DNA from: Nectonema munidae
Taxonomy: Eukaryota > Nematomorpha > Nectonematoida > Nectonematidae
Assembly: GCA_030549495.1 (NCBI GenBank)
Contig: JAUIRK010000097.1
Coordinates: 653,001-717,000, forward strand
DNA: 64,000 nt
Direction of reading: 5' to 3'
This document shows positions 1 to 15,400 of this stretch, piece by piece (position 1 is the stretch's first letter; each line of letters starts with the position of its first letter). The position numbers were made by a program, and so were the translations under genes. The notes below the pieces were generated by a model. That model had not been told where the DNA came from, did not search any database, and saw nothing but the letters and a program-made list of their open reading frames with translations.

Positions 1-3000
1 GCGACTAAAAACATCAATAATAGAGAAATTCCGTATAGTCTCGGAACAGAATAGGACTATTGCATGACCTGCATGTCGTAAGAGGCGACTAAAAACATAA
101 TACTAGAAAAATTCCGTATAGTCTCGGAAAAGAATAGGACTATTGCAAGACTGCATGTCGTAAGAGGCGACTAAAAACATCAAAATAAATTCCGTATAGT
201 CTCGGAACAGAATAGGACTATTGCATGACCTGCATGTCGTAAGAGGCGACTAAAAACATCAAACTAGAGTAATTCCGTATAGTCTCGGAAAAGAATAGGA
301 CTATTGCAAGACCTGCATGTCGTAAGAGGCGACTAAAAACATCAATAATAAAAATTCCGTATAGTCTCGGAACAGAATAGGACTATTGCAAGACCTGCAT
401 GTCGTAAGAGGCGACTAAAAACATCAAAATAAAAAATTCCGTATAGTCTCGGAACAGAATAGGACTATTGCAAGACCTGCATGTCGTAAGAGGCGACTAA
501 AAACATCAAAATAAAATTCCGTATAGTCTCGGAACAGAATAGGACTATTGCATGACTGCATGTCGTAAGAGGCGACTAAAAACATCAAAATAAAATTCCG
601 TATAGTCTCGGAACAGAATAGGACTATTGCAAGACTGCATGTCGTAAGAGGCGACTAAAAACATCAATAATAGAGAAATTCCGTATAGTCTCGGAACAGA
701 ATAGGACTATTGCATGACCTGCATGTCGTAAGAGGCGACTAAAAACATCAATAATAGAGAAATTCCGTATAGTCTCGGAACAGAATAGGACTATTGCAAG
801 ACCTGCATGTCGTAAGAGGCGACTAAAAACATCAAACTAGAGAAATTCCGTATAGTCTCGGAAAAGAATAGGACTATTGCAAGACCTGCATGTCGTAAGA
901 GGCGACTAAAAACATCAATAATAGAGAAATTCCGTATAGTCTCGGAACAGAATAGGACTATTGCAAGACTGCATGTCGTAAGAGGCGACTAAAAACATCA
1001 ATACTAGAGAAATTCCGTATAGTCTCGGAAAAGAATAGGACTATTGCAAGACCTGCATGTCGTAAGAGGCGACTAAAAACATCAATAATAAGAAATTCCG
1101 TATAGTCTCGGAACAGAATAGGACTATTGCAAGACCTGCATGTCGTAAGAGGCGACTAAAAACATCAATAATAGAGAAATTCCGTATAGTCTCGGAACAG
1201 AATAGGACTATTGCAAGACCTGCATGTCGTAAGAGGCGACTAAAAACATCAATAATAGAGAAATTCCGTATAGTCTCGGAACAGAATAGGACTATTGCAA
1301 GACCTGCATGTCGTAAGAGGCGACTAAAAACATCAATAATAAGAAATTCCGTATAGTCTCGGAACAGAATAGGACTATTGCATGACCTGCATGTCGTAAG
1401 AGGCGACTAAAAACATCTATAATAGAGAAATTCCGTATAGTCTCGGAACAGAATAGGACTATTGCATGACCTGCATGTCGTAAGAGGCGACTAAAAACAT
1501 CAATAATAGAAAATTCCGTATAGTCTCGGAACAGAATAGGACTATTGCAAGACCTGCATGTCGTAAGAGGCGACTAAAAACATCAAAATAAGAAATTCCG
1601 TATAGTCTCGGAACAGAATAGGACTATTGCAAGACCTGCATGTCGTAAGAGGCGACTAAAAACATCAAAATAAAATTCCGTATAGTCTCGGAACAGAATA
1701 GGACTATTGCAAGACTGCATGTCGTAAGAGGCGACTAAAAACATCAATAATAAAAATTCCGTATAGTCTCGGAACAGAATAGGACTATTGCAAGACCTGC
1801 ATGTCGTAAGAGGCGACTAAAAACATCAATAATAAGAAATTCCGTATAGTCTCGGAACAGAATAGGACTATTGCAAGACCTGCATGTCGTAAGAGGCGAC
1901 TAAAAACATCAAACTAGAGAAATTCCGTATAGTCTCGGAAAAGAATAGGACTATTGCAAGACCTGCATGTCGTAAGAGGCGACTAAAAACATCAATAATA
2001 GAGAAATTCCGTATAGTCTCGGAACAGAATAGGACTATTGCATGACCTGCATGTCGTAAGAGGCGACTAAAAACATCAATAATAAGAAATTCCGTATAGT
2101 CTCGGAACAGAATAGGACTATTGCAAGACCTGCATGTCGTAAGAGGCGACTAAAAACATCAAAATGAGAAATTCCGTATAGTCTCGGAAAAGAATAGGAC
2201 TATTGCAAGACCTGCATGTCGTAAGAGGCGACTAAAAACATCAATAATAGAAAATTCCGTATAGTCTCGGAACAGAATAGGACTATTGCAAGACCTGCAT
2301 GTCGTAAGAGGCGACTAAAAACATCAATAATAAAAATTCCGTATAGTCTCGGAACAGAATAGGACTATTGCAAGACCTGCATGTCGTAAGAGGCGACTAA
2401 AAACATCAATAATAGAGAAATTCCGTATAGTCTCGGAACAGAATAGGACTATTGCAAGACCTGCATGTCGTAAGAGGCGACTAAAAACATCAAAATAGAG
2501 AATTCCGTATAGTCTCGGAACAGAATAGGACTATTGCATAAACTGCATGTCGTAAGAGGCGACTAAAAACATCAATAATAGAGAAATTCCGTATAGTCTC
2601 GGAACAGAATAGGACTATTGCAAGACCTGCATGTCGTAAGAGGCGACTAAAAACATCAAAATAAAATTCCGTATAGTCTCGGAACAGAATAGGACTATTG
2701 CAAGACCTGCATGTCGTAAGAGGCGACTAAAAACATCAATACTAGAGAAATTCCGTATAGTCTCGGAAAAGAATAGGACTATTGCAAGACTGCATGTCGT
2801 AAGAGGCGACTAAAAACATCAATAATAGAGAAATTCCGTATAGTCTCGGAACAGAATAGGACTATTGCAAGACCTGCATGTCGTAAGAGGCGACTAAAAA
2901 CATCAATACTAGAGAAATTCCGTATAGTCTCGGAAAAGAATAGGACTATTGCAAGACTGCATGTCGTAAGAGGCGACTAAAAACATCAATAATAGAGAAA

Positions 3001-6000
3001 TTCCGTATAGTCTCGGAACAGAATAGGACTATTGCATGACCTGCATGTCGTAAGAGGCGACTAAAAACATCAATAATAGAGAAATTCCGTATAGTCTCGG
3101 AACAGAATAGGACTATTGCAAGACCTGCATGTCGTAAGAGGCGACTAAAAACATCAATAATAGAGAAATTCCGTATAGTCTCGGAACAGAATAGGACTAT
3201 TGCATGACCTGCATGTCGTAAGAGGCGACTAAAAACATCAATAATAGAAAATTCCGTATAGTCTCGAAACAGAATAGGACTATTGCATGACCTGCATGTC
3301 GTAAGAGGCGACTAAAAACATCAAAATAGAGAAATTCCGTATAGTCTCGGAACAGAATAGGACTATTGCAAGACCTGTATGTCGTAAGAGGCGACTAAAA
3401 ACATCAATAATAAAATTCCGTATAGTCTCGGAACAGAATAGGACTATTGCAAGACCTGCATGTCGTAAGAGGCGACTAAAAACATCAATAATAGAAAATT
3501 CCGTATAGTCTCGGAACAGAATAGGACTATTGCAAGACCTGCATGTCGTAAGAGGCGACTAAAAACATCAATAATAGAGAAATTCCGTATAGTCTCGGAA
3601 CAGAATAGGACTATTGCAAGACCTGCATGTCGTAAGAGGCGACTAAAAACATCAATAATAGAGAAATTCCGTATAGTCTCGGAACAGAATAGGACTATTG
3701 CATGACCTGCATGTCGTAAGAGGCGACTAAAAACATGAAACTAAGAAATTCCGTATAGTCTCGGAACAGAATAGGACTATTGCATGACCTGCATGTCGTA
3801 AGAGGCGACTAAAAACATCAAAATAGAGAAATTCCGTATAGTCTCGGAACAGAATAGGACTATTGCATGACCTGCATGTCGTAAGAGGCGACTAAAAACA
3901 TCAAAATAAAATTCCGTATAGTCTCGGAACAGAATAGGACTATTGCATGACCTGCATGTCGTAAGAGGCGACTAAACACATGAAATAATTCCGTATAGTC
4001 TCGGAAAAGAATAGGACTATTGCATGACCTGCATGTCGTAAGAGGCGACTAAAAACATGAAATAATTCCGTATAGTCTCGGAACAGAATAGGACTATTGC
4101 ATGACCTGCATGTCGTAAGAGGCGACTAAAAACATCTATAATAGAGAAATTCCGTATAGTCTCGGAACAGAATAGGACTATTGCATGGCCTGCATGTCGT
4201 AAGAGGCGACTAAAAACATGAAATAATTCCGTATAGTCTCGGAAAAGAATAGGACTATTGCATGACCTGCATGTCGTAAGAGGCGACTAAACACATGAAA
4301 TAATTCCGTATAGTCTCGGAACAGAATAGGACTATTGCATGACCTGCATGTCGTAAGAGGCGACTAAAAACATCAATAATAGAGAAATTCCGTATAGTCT
4401 CGGAACAGAATAGGACTATTGCAAGACCTGCATGTCGTAAGAGGCGACTAAAAACATCAATAATAGGAAATTCCGTATAGTCTCGGAACAGAATAGGACT
4501 ATTGCATGACCTGCATGTCGTAAGAGGCGACTAAAAACATCAATAATAGAGAAATTCCGTATAGTCTCGGAACAGAATAGGACTATTGCATGACCTGCAT
4601 GTCGTAAGAGGCGACTAAAAACATCAAAATAAAAATTCCGTATAGTCTCGGAACAGAATAGGACTATTGCAAGACCTGCATGTCGTAAGAGGCGACTAAA
4701 AACATCAATAATAGAGAAATTCCGTATAGTCTCGGAACAGAATAGGACTATTGCATGACCTGCATGTCGTAAGAGGCGACTAAAAACATGAAATAATTCC
4801 GTATAGTCTCGGAACAGAATAGGACTATTGCATGACCTGCATGTCGTAAGAGGCGACTAAAAACATCAATAATAGAGAAATTCCGTATAGTCTCGGAACA
4901 GAATAGGACTATTGCATGACCTGCATGTCGTAAGAGGCGACTAAAAACATCAATACTAGAGAAATTCCGTATAGTCTCGGAAAAGAATAGGACTATTGCA
5001 AGACCTGCATGTCGTAAGAGGCGACTAAAAACATGAAATAATTCCGTATAGTCTCGGAACAGAATAGGACTATTGCATGACCTGCATGTCGTAAGAGGCG
5101 ACTAAAAACATCAATAATAGAGAAATTCCGTATAGTCTCGGAACAGAATAGGACTATTGCATGACCTGCATGTCGTAAGAGGCGACTAAAAACATCAAAA
5201 TAGGAAATTCCGTATAGTCTCGGAACAGAATAGGACTATTGCATGACCTGCATGTCGTAAGAGGCGACTAAAAACATCAATAATAGAGAAATTCCGTATA
5301 GTCTCGGAACAGAATAGGACTATTGCAAGACCTGCATGTCGTAAGAGGCGACTAAAAACATCAATAATAGAAATTCCGTATAGTCTCGGAACAGAATAGG
5401 ACTATTGCATGACCTGTATGTCGTAAGAGGCGACTAAAAACATCAAAATAAGAAATTCCGTATAGTCTCGGAACAGAATAGGACTATTGCAAGACCTGCA
5501 TGTCGTAAGAGGCGACTAAAAACATCAAAATAAAATTCCGTATAGTCTCGGAACAGAATAGGACTATTGCATGACTGCATGTCGTAAGAGGCGACTAAAA
5601 ACATCAATAATAGAAAATTCCGTATAGTCTCGGAACAGAATAGGACTATTGCAAGACCTGCATGTCGTAAGAGGCGACTAAAAACATCAATAATAAAAAT
5701 TCCGTATAGTCTCGGAACAGAATAGGACTATTGCATGACCTGCATGTCGTAAGAGGCGACTAAAAACATCTATAATAGAGAAATTCCGTATAGTCTCGGA
5801 ACAGAATAGGACTATTGCATGACCTGCATGTCGTAAGAGGCGACTAAAAACATCAATAATAGAGAAATTCCGTATAGTCTCGGAACAGAATAGGACTATT
5901 GCATGACCTGCATGTCGTAAGAGGCGACTAAAAACATCAAAATAAATTCCGTATAGTCTCGGAACAGAATAGGACTATTGCAAGACCTGCATGTCGTAAG

Positions 6001-7830
6001 AGGCGACTAAAAAACATCAATAATAGAGAAATTCCGTATAGTCTCGGAACAGAATAGGACTATTGCATGACCTGCATGTCGTAAGAGGCGACTAAAAACA
6101 TCAAAATAGAAATTCCGTATAGTCTCGGAACAGAATAGGACTATTGCATGACCTGCATGTCGTAAGAGGCGACTAAAAACATCAAAATAAGAAATTCCGT
6201 ATAGTCTCGGAACAGAATAGGACTATTGCATGACCTGCATGTCGTAAGAGGCGACTAAAAACATCAAAATAAAATTCCGTATAGTCTCGGAACAGAATAG
6301 GACTATTGCATGACCTGCATGTCGTAAGAGGCGACTAAAAACATCAATAATAAAAATTCCGTATAGTCTCGGAACAGAATAGGACTATTGCAAGACTGCA
6401 TGTCGTAAGAGGCGACTAAAAACATCAATAATAGAGAAATTCCGTATAGTCTCGGAACAGAATAGGACTATTGCATGACCTGCATGTCGTAAGAGGCGAC
6501 TAAAAACATCAAAATAGAAATTCCGTATAGTCTCGGAACAGAATAGGACTATTGCAAGACCTGCATGTCGTAAGAGGCGACTAAAAACATCAATAATAGA
6601 GAAATTCCGTATAGTCTCGGAACAGAATAGGACTATTGCAAGACCTGCATGTCGTAAGAGGCGACTAAAAACATCAATAATAGAGAAATTCCGTATAGTC
6701 TCGGAACAGAATAGGACTATTGCAAGACCTGCATGTCGTAAGAGGCGACTAAAAACATCAATAATAGAAATTCCGTATAGTCTCAGAACAGAATAGGACT
6801 ATTGCATGACCTGCATGTCGTAAGAGGCGACTAAAAACATCAAAATGAATTCCGTATAGTCTCGGAACAGAATAGGACTATTGCAAGACCTGCATGTCGT
6901 AAGAGGCGACTAAAAACATCAAAATAGAAATTCCGTATAGTCTCGGAACAGAATAGGACTATTGCATGACCTGCATGTCGTAAGAGGCGACTAAAAACAT
7001 CAATAATAGAGAAATTCCGTATAGTCTCGGAACAGAATAGGACTATTGCAAGACCTGCATGTCGTAAGAGGCGACTAAAAACATCAATAATAGAGAAATT
7101 CCGTATAGTCTCGGAACAGAATAGGACTATTGCAAGACCTGCATGTCGTAAGAGGCGACTAAAAACATCAAAATAAGAAATTCCGTATAGTCTCGGAACA
7201 GAATAGGACTATTGCATGACCTGCATGTCGTAAGAGGCGACTAAAAACATCAAAATAAGAAATTCCGTATAGTCTCGGAACAGAATAGGACTATTGCAAG
7301 ACCTGCATGTCGTAAGAGGCGACTAAAAACATGAAAATAGAGAAATTCCGTATAGTCTCGGAACAGAATAGGACTATTGCATGACCTGCATGTCGTAAGA
7401 GGCGACTAAAAACATCAAAATAGAGAAATTCCGTATAGTCTCGGAACAGAATAGGACTATTGCATGACCTGCATGTCGTAAGAGGCGACTAAAAACATCA
7501 ATAATAGAGAAATTCCGTATAGTCTCAGAACAGAATAGGACTATTGCAAGACCTGCATGTCGTAAGAGGCGACTAAAAACATCAATAATAAAAATTCCGT
7601 ATAGTCTCGGAACAGAATAGGACTATTGCATGACCTGCATGTCGTAAGAGGCGACTAAAAACATCAATAATAGAGAAATTCCGTATAGTCTCGGAACAGA
7701 ATAGGACTATTGCAAGACTGCATGTCGTAAGAGGCGACTAAAAACATCAAAATAGAGAAATTCCGTATAGTCTCGGAACAGAATAGGACTATTGCATGAC
7801 CTGCATGTCGTAAGAGGCGACTAAAAACAT
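1..7830. repeat. Satellite zone A (ttccg type)
   Basis: In this part nearly all units read attccgtatag. Most carry gacctgcatg after the 'ttgca' core, with 'gcatgacc' and 'gcaagacc' forms interspersed. Unit length alternates irregularly (77-84 bp) through linker variants such as catcaataatagaga, catcaaaataaa and catgaaataa. The high diversity and lack of long identical blocks suggest an older or less homogenised section of the array. Confidence 0.85.
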
Positions 7831-10800
7831 GAAATAATTCTGTATAGTCTCGGAACAGAATAGGACTATTGCATGACCTGCATGTCGTAAGAGGCGACTA
7901 AAAACATGAAATAATTCTGTATAGTCTCGGAACAGAATAGGACTATTGCATGACCTGCATGTCGTAAGAGGCGACTAAAAACATGAAATAATTCCGTATA
8001 GTCTCGGAACAGAATAGGACTATTGCAAGACTGCATGTCGTAAGAGGCGACTAAAAACATCAATAATAGAAAATTCCGTATAGTCTCGGAACAGAATAGG
8101 ACTATTGCAAGACTGCATGTCGTAAGAGGCGACTAAAAACATCAATAATAGAGAAATTCTGTATAGTCTCGGAACAGAATAGGACTATTGCATGACCTGC
8201 ATGTCGTAAGAGGCGACTAAAAACATGAAATAATTCTGTATAGTCTCGGAACAGAATAGGACTATTGCATGACCTGCATGTCGTAAGAGGCGACTAAAAA
8301 CATCAATAATAGAGAAATTCTGTATAGTCTCGGAACAGAATAGGACTATTGCAAGACCTGCATGTCGTAAGAGGCGACTAAAAACATGAAATAATTCCGT
8401 ATAGTCTCGGAACAGAATAGGACTATTGCAAGACTGCATGTCGTAAGAGGCGACTAAAAACATCAATAATAGAGAAATTCCGTATAGTCTCGGAACAGAA
8501 TAGGACTATTGCAAGACCTGCATGTCGTAAGAGGCGACTAAAAACATCAATAATAAAAATTCCGTATAGTCTCGGAACAGAATAGGACTATTGCAAGACC
8601 TGCATGTCGTAAGAGGCGACTAAAAACATCAATAATAGAGAAATTCCGTATAGTCTCGGAACAGAATAGGACTATTGCAAGACCTGCATGTCGTAAGAGG
8701 CGACTAAAAACATCAATAATAGAGAAATTCCGTATAGTCTCGGAACAGAATAGGACTATTGCAAGACCTGCATGTCGTAAGAGGCGACTAAAAACATGAA
8801 AATAGAGAAATTCCGTATAGTCTCGGAAAAGAATAGGACTATTGCAAGACTGCATGTCGTAAGAGGCGACTAAAAACATCAATAATAGAGAAATTCTGTA
8901 TAGTCTCGGAACAGAATAGGACTATTGCATGACTGCATGTCGTAAGAGGCGACTAAAAACATCAATACTAGAGAAATTCTGTATAGTCTCGGAAAAGAAT
9001 AGGACTATTGCAAGACTGCATGTCGTAAGAGGCGACTAAAAACATCAATAATAAGAAATTCTGTATAGTCTCGGAACAGAATAGGACTATTGCATGACCT
9101 GCATGTCGTAAGAGGCGACTAAAAACATGAAATAATTCCGTATAGTCTCGGAAAAGAATAGGACTATTGCAAGACTGCATGTCGTAAGAGGCGACTAAAA
9201 ACATCAATAATAGAGAAATTCTGTATAGTCTCGGAACAGAATAGGACTATTGCATGACCTGCATGTCGTAAGAGGCGACTAAAAACATGAAATAATTCCG
9301 TATAGTCTCGGAACAGAATAGGACTATTGCATGACCTGCATGTCGTAAGAGGCGACTAAAAACATGAAATAATTCCGTATAGTCTCGGAACAGAATAGGA
9401 CTATTGCATGACCTGCATGTCGTAAGAGGCGACTAAAAACATGAAATAATTCCGTATAGTCTCGGAACAGAATAGGACTATTGCATGACCTGCATGTCGT
9501 AAGAGGCGACTAATAACATGAAATAATTCCGTATAGTCTCGGAACAGAATAGGACTATTGCATGACTGCATGTCGTAAGAGGCGACTAAAAACATCAATA
9601 ATAGAGAAATTCCGTATAGTCTCGGAACAGAATAGGACTATTGCAAGACTGCATGTCGTAAGAGGCGACTAAAAACATCAATACTAGAGAAATTCTGTAT
9701 AGTCTCGGAACAGAATAGGACTATTGCAAGACTGCATGTCGTAAGAGGCGACTAAAAACATCAATACTAGAGAAATTCTGTATAGTCTCGGAACAGAATA
9801 GGACTATTGCAAGACTGCATGTCGTAAGAGGCGACTAAAAACATCAAAAATAGAGAAATTCTGTATAGTCTCGGAACAGAATAGGACTATTGCAAGACTG
9901 CATGTCGTAAGAGGCGACTAAAAACATCAATAATAGAGAAATTCTGTATAGTCTCGGAACAGAATAGGACTATTGCAAGACTGCATGTCGTAAGAGGCGA
10001 CTAAAAACATCAATAATAGAGAAATTCCGTATAGTCTCGGAACAGAATAGGACTATTGCAAGACCTGCATGTCGTAAGAGGCGACTAAAAACATCAATAC
10101 TAGAGAAATTCTGTATAGTCTCGGAACAGAATAGGACTATTGCAAGACTGCATGTCGTAAGAGGCGACTAAAAACATCAATAATAGAGAAATTCTGTATA
10201 GTCTCGGAACAGAATAGGACTATTGCAAGACTGCATGTCGTAAGAGGCGACTAAAAACATCAATAATAAGAAATTCCGTATAGTCTCGGAACAGAATAGG
10301 ACTATTGCAAGACTGCATGTCGTAAGAGGCGACTAAAAACATCAATAATAGAGAAATTCTGTATAGTCTCGGAACAGAATAGGACTATTGCAAGACTGCA
10401 TGTCGTAAGAGGCGACTAAAAACATCAATAATATAGAAATTCTGTATAGTCTCGGAACAGAATAGGACTATTGCAAGACTGCATGTCGTAAGAGGCGACT
10501 AAAAACATCAATAATAGAGAAATTCCGTATAGTCTCGGAACAGAATAGGACTATTGCAAGACCTGCATGTCGTAAGAGGCGACTAAAAACATCAATAATA
10601 GAGAAATTCCGTATAGTCTCGGAACAGAATAGGACTATTGCAAGACTGCATGTCGTAAGAGGCGACTAAAAACATGAATAATAGAGAAATTCCGTATAGT
10701 CTCGGAAAAGAATAGGACTATTGCAAGACTGCATGTCGTAAGAGGCGACTAAAAACATCAATAATAGAAAATTCCGTATAGTCTCGGAACAGAATAGGAC

Positions 10801-12400
10801 TATTGCATGACCTGCATGTCGTAAGAGGCGACTAAAAACATCAATACTAGAGTAATTCCGTATAGTCTCGGAAAAGAATAGGACTATTGCAAGACTGCAT
10901 GTCGTAAGAGGCGACTAAAAACATCAATAATAGAAAATTCCGTATAGTCTCGGAACAGAATAGGACTATTGCATGACCTGCATGTCGTAAGAGGCGACTA
11001 AAAACATGAAATAATTCTGTATAGTCTCGGAACAGAATAGGACTATTGCATGACCTGCATGTCGTAAGAGGCGACTAAAAACATGAAATAATTCCGTATA
11101 GTCTCGGAACAGAATAGGACTATTGCATGACCTGCATGTCGTAAGAGGCGACTAAAAACATGAAATAATTCTGTATAGTCTCGGAACAGAATAGGACTAT
11201 TGCATGACCTGCATGTCGTAAGAGGCGACTAAAAACATGAAATAATTCCGTATAGTCTCGGAACAGAATAGGACTATTGCATGACCTGCATGTCGTAAGA
11301 GGCGACTAAAAACATCAAACTAAGAAATTCCGTATAGTCTCGGAACAGAATAGGACTATTGCAAGACCTGCATGTCGTAAGAGGCGACTAAAAACATCAA
11401 TAATAGAGAAATTCCGTATAGTCTCGGAACAGAATAGGACTATTGCAAGACCTGCATGTCGTAAGAGGCGACTAAAAACATCAATAATAGAGAAATTCCG
11501 TATAGTCTCGGAACAGAATAGGACTATTGCAAGACTGCATGTCGTAAGAGGCGACTAAAAACATCAATACTAAGAAATTCCGTATAGTCTCGGAACAGAA
11601 TAGGACTATTGCATGACCTGCATGTCGTAAGAGGCGACTAAAAACATGAAATAATTCCGTATAGTCTCGGAACAGAATAGGACTATTGCATGACCTGCAT
11701 GTCGTAAGAGGCGACTAAAAACATGAAATAATTCTGTATAGTCTCGGAACAGAATAGGACTATTGCATGACCTGCATGTCGTAAGAGGCGACTAAAAACA
11801 TGAAATAATTCTGTATAGTCTCGGAACAGAATAGGACTATTGCATGACCTGCATGTCGTAAGAGGCGACTAAAAACATGAAATAATTCCGTATAGTCTCG
11901 GAACAGAATAGGACTATTGCATGACCTGCATGTCGTAAGAGGCGACTAAAAACATCAATACTAGAGAAATTCCGTATAGTCTCGGAAAAGAATAGGACTA
12001 TTGCAAGACTGCATGTCGTAAGAGGCGACTAAAAACATCAATAATAAGAAATTCCGTATAGTCTCGGAACAGAATAGGACTATTGCATGACCTGCATGTC
12101 GTAAGAGGCGACTAAAAACATGAAATAATTCCGTATAGTCTCGAAACAGAATAGGACTATTGCATGACCTGCATGTCGTAAGAGGCGACTAAAAACATGA
12201 AATAATTCCGTATAGTCTCGGAACAGAATAGGACTATTGCAAGACTGCATGTCGTAAGAGGCGACTAAAAACATGAATAATAGAAAAATTCTGTATAGTC
12301 TCGGAACAGAATAGGACTATTGCATGACCTGCATGTCGTAAGAGGCGACTAAAAACATGAAATAATTCTGTATAGTCTCGGAACAGAATAGGACTATTGC
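7830..12400. repeat. Satellite zone B (mixed, many 77-bp units)
   Basis: A transition zone where attccg and attctg units are intermingled. The short linker catgaaataattc gives 77-bp units that recur in runs, for example 7,820-8,000, 9,280-9,540, 10,990-11,280 and 11,640-11,930. The short units usually carry gcatgacctgcatg, so linker type and core variant are linked and travel together. Similar short-unit runs also occur in zone A near 3,970-4,320. Confidence 0.8.
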
Positions 12401-15400
12401 AAGACCTGCATGTCGTAAGAGGCGACTAAAAACATCAATACTAGAGAAATTCTGTATAGTCTCGGAAAAGAATAGGACTATTGCAAGACTGCATGTCGTA
12501 AGAGGCGACTAAAAACATCAATACTAGAGAAATTCTGTATAGTCTCGGAACAGAATAGGACTATTGCAAGACCTGCATGTCGTAAGAGGCGACTAAAAAC
12601 ATCAATACTAGAGAAATTCCGTATAGTCTCGGAACAGAATAGGACTATTGCAAGACTGCATGTCGTAAGAGGCGACTAAAAACATCAATACTAAGAAATT
12701 CTGTATAGTCTCGGAACAGAATAGGACTATTGCATGACCTGCATGTCGTAAGAGGCGACTAAAAACATGAAATAATTCTGTATAGTCTCGGAACAGAATA
12801 GGACTATTGCATGACCTGCATGTCGTAAGAGGCGACTAAAAACATCAATAATAGAGAAATTCTGTATAGTCTCGGAACAGAATAGGACTATTGCATGACC
12901 TGCATGTCGTAAGAGGCGACTAAAAACATGAAATAATTCTGTATAGTCTCGGAACAGAATAGGACTATTGCAAGACCTGCATGTCGTAAGAGGCGACTAA
13001 AAAACATCAATAATAGAGAAATTCTGTATAGTCTCGGAACAGAATAGGACTATTGCAAGACTGCATGTCGTAAGAGGCGACTAAAAACATGAATAATAGA
13101 GAAATTCTGTATAGTCTCGGAAAAGAATAGGACTATTGCAAGACTGCATGTCGTAAGAGGCGACTAAAAACATCAATAATAGAGAAATTCTGTATAGTCT
13201 CGGAACAGAATAGGACTATTGCAAGACTGCATGTCGTAAGAGGCGACTAAAAACATCAATACTAGAGAAATTCTGTATAGTCTCGGAAAAGAATAGGACT
13301 ATTGCAAGACTGCATGTCGTAAGAGGCGACTAAAAACATCAATACTAGAGAAATTCTGTATAGTCTCGGAACAGAATAGGACTATTGCAAGACCTGCATG
13401 TCGTAAGAGGCGACTAAAAACATCAATAATAGAGAAATTCTGTATAGTCTCGGAACAGAATAGGACTATTGCAAGACTGCATGTCGTAAGAGGCGACTAA
13501 AAACATCAATACTAGAGAAATTCTGTATAGTCTCGGAACAGAATAGGACTATTGCAAGACTGCATGTCGTAAGAGGCGACTAAAAACATCAATAATAGAG
13601 AAATTCTGTATAGTCTCGGAACAGAATAGGACTATTGCAAGACTGCATGTCGTAAGAGGCGACTAAAAACATCAATAATAGAGAAATTCTGTATAGTCTC
13701 GGAACAGAATAGGACTATTGCAAGACAGCATGTCGTAAGAGGCGACTAAAAACATCAATAATAGAGAAATTCTGTATAGTCTCGGAACAGAATAGGACTA
13801 TTGCAAGACTGCATGTCGTAAGAGGCGACTAAAAACATCAATAATAGAGAAATTCTGTATAGTCTCGGAACAGAATAGGACTATTGCAAGACTGCATGTC
13901 GTAAGAGGCGACTAAAAACATCAATAATAGAGAAATTCTGTATAGTCTCGGAACAGAATAGGACTATTGCAAGACTGCATGTCGTAAGAGGCGACTAAAA
14001 ACATCAATAATAGAGAAATTCTGTATAGTCTCGGAACAGAATAGGACTATTGCAAGACTGCATGTCGTAAGAGGCGACTAAAAACATCAATAATAGAGAA
14101 ATTCTGTATAGTCTCGGAACAGAATAGGACTATTGCAAGACTGCATGTCGTAAGAGGCGACTAAACACATCAATACTAGAGAAATTCTGTATAGTCTCGG
14201 AACAGAATAGGACTATTGCAAGACTGCATGTCGTAAGAGGCGACTAAAAACATCAATACTAGAGAAATTCTGTATAGTCTCGGAAAAGAATAGGACTATT
14301 GCAAGACTGCATGTCGTAAGAGGCGACTAAAAACATCAATAATAGAGAAATTCTGTATAGTCTCGGAACAGAATAGGACTATTGCAAGACTGCATGTCGT
14401 AAGAGGCGACTAAAAACATCAATAATAGAGAAATTCTGTATAGTCTTGGAACAGAATAGGACTATTGCAAGACTGCATGTCGTAAGAGGCGACTAAAAAC
14501 ATCAATAATAGAGAAATTCCGTATAGTCTCGGAACAGAATAGGACTATTGCAAGACTGCATGTCGTAAGAGGCGACTAAAAACATCAATACTAGAGAAAT
14601 TCTGTATAGTCTCGGAACAGAATAGGACTATTGCAAGACTGCATGTCGTAAGAGGCGACTAAAAACATCAATAATAGAGAAATTCTGTATAGTCTCGGAA
14701 CAGAATAGGACTATTGCAAGACTGCATGTCGTAAGAGGCGACTAAAAAACATCAATAATAGAGAAATTCTGTATAGTCTCGGAACAGAATAGGACTATTG
14801 CAAGACTGCATGTCGTAAGAGGCGACTAAAAACATGAATAATAGAGAAATTCTGTATAGTCTCGGAAAAGAATAGGACTATTGCAAGACTGCATGTCGTA
14901 AGAGGCGACTAAAAACATCAATAATAGAGAAATTCTGTATAGTCTCGGAACAGAATAGGACTATTGCAAGACTGCATGTCGTAAGAGGCGACTAAAAACA
15001 TCAATACTAGAGAAATTCTGTATAGTCTCGGAAAAGAATAGGACTATTGCAAGACTGCATGTCGTAAGAGGCGACTAAAAACATCAATACTAGAGAAATT
15101 CTGTATAGTCTCGGAACAGAATAGGACTATTGCAAGATTGCATGTCGTAAGAGGCGACTAAAAACATCAATAATAGAGAAATTCTGTATAGTCTCGGAAC
15201 AGAATAGGACTATTGCAAGACTGCATGTCGTAAGAGGCGACTAAAAACATCAATACTAGAGAAATTCTGTATAGTCTCGGAACAGAATAGGACTATTGCA
15301 AGACTGCATGTCGTAAGAGGCGACTAAAAACATCAATAATAGAGAAATTCTGTATAGTCTCGGAACAGAATAGGACTATTGCAAGACTGCATGTCGTAAG

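Noticed and set aside
7866-12274. Minus-strand open frames of 64-111 codons (MMFLVASYDMQ...) in the satellite
   Set aside because: They are readings of the 84-bp and related monomers, repeat with the unit, and break wherever unit length changes phase. No start context or codon bias.
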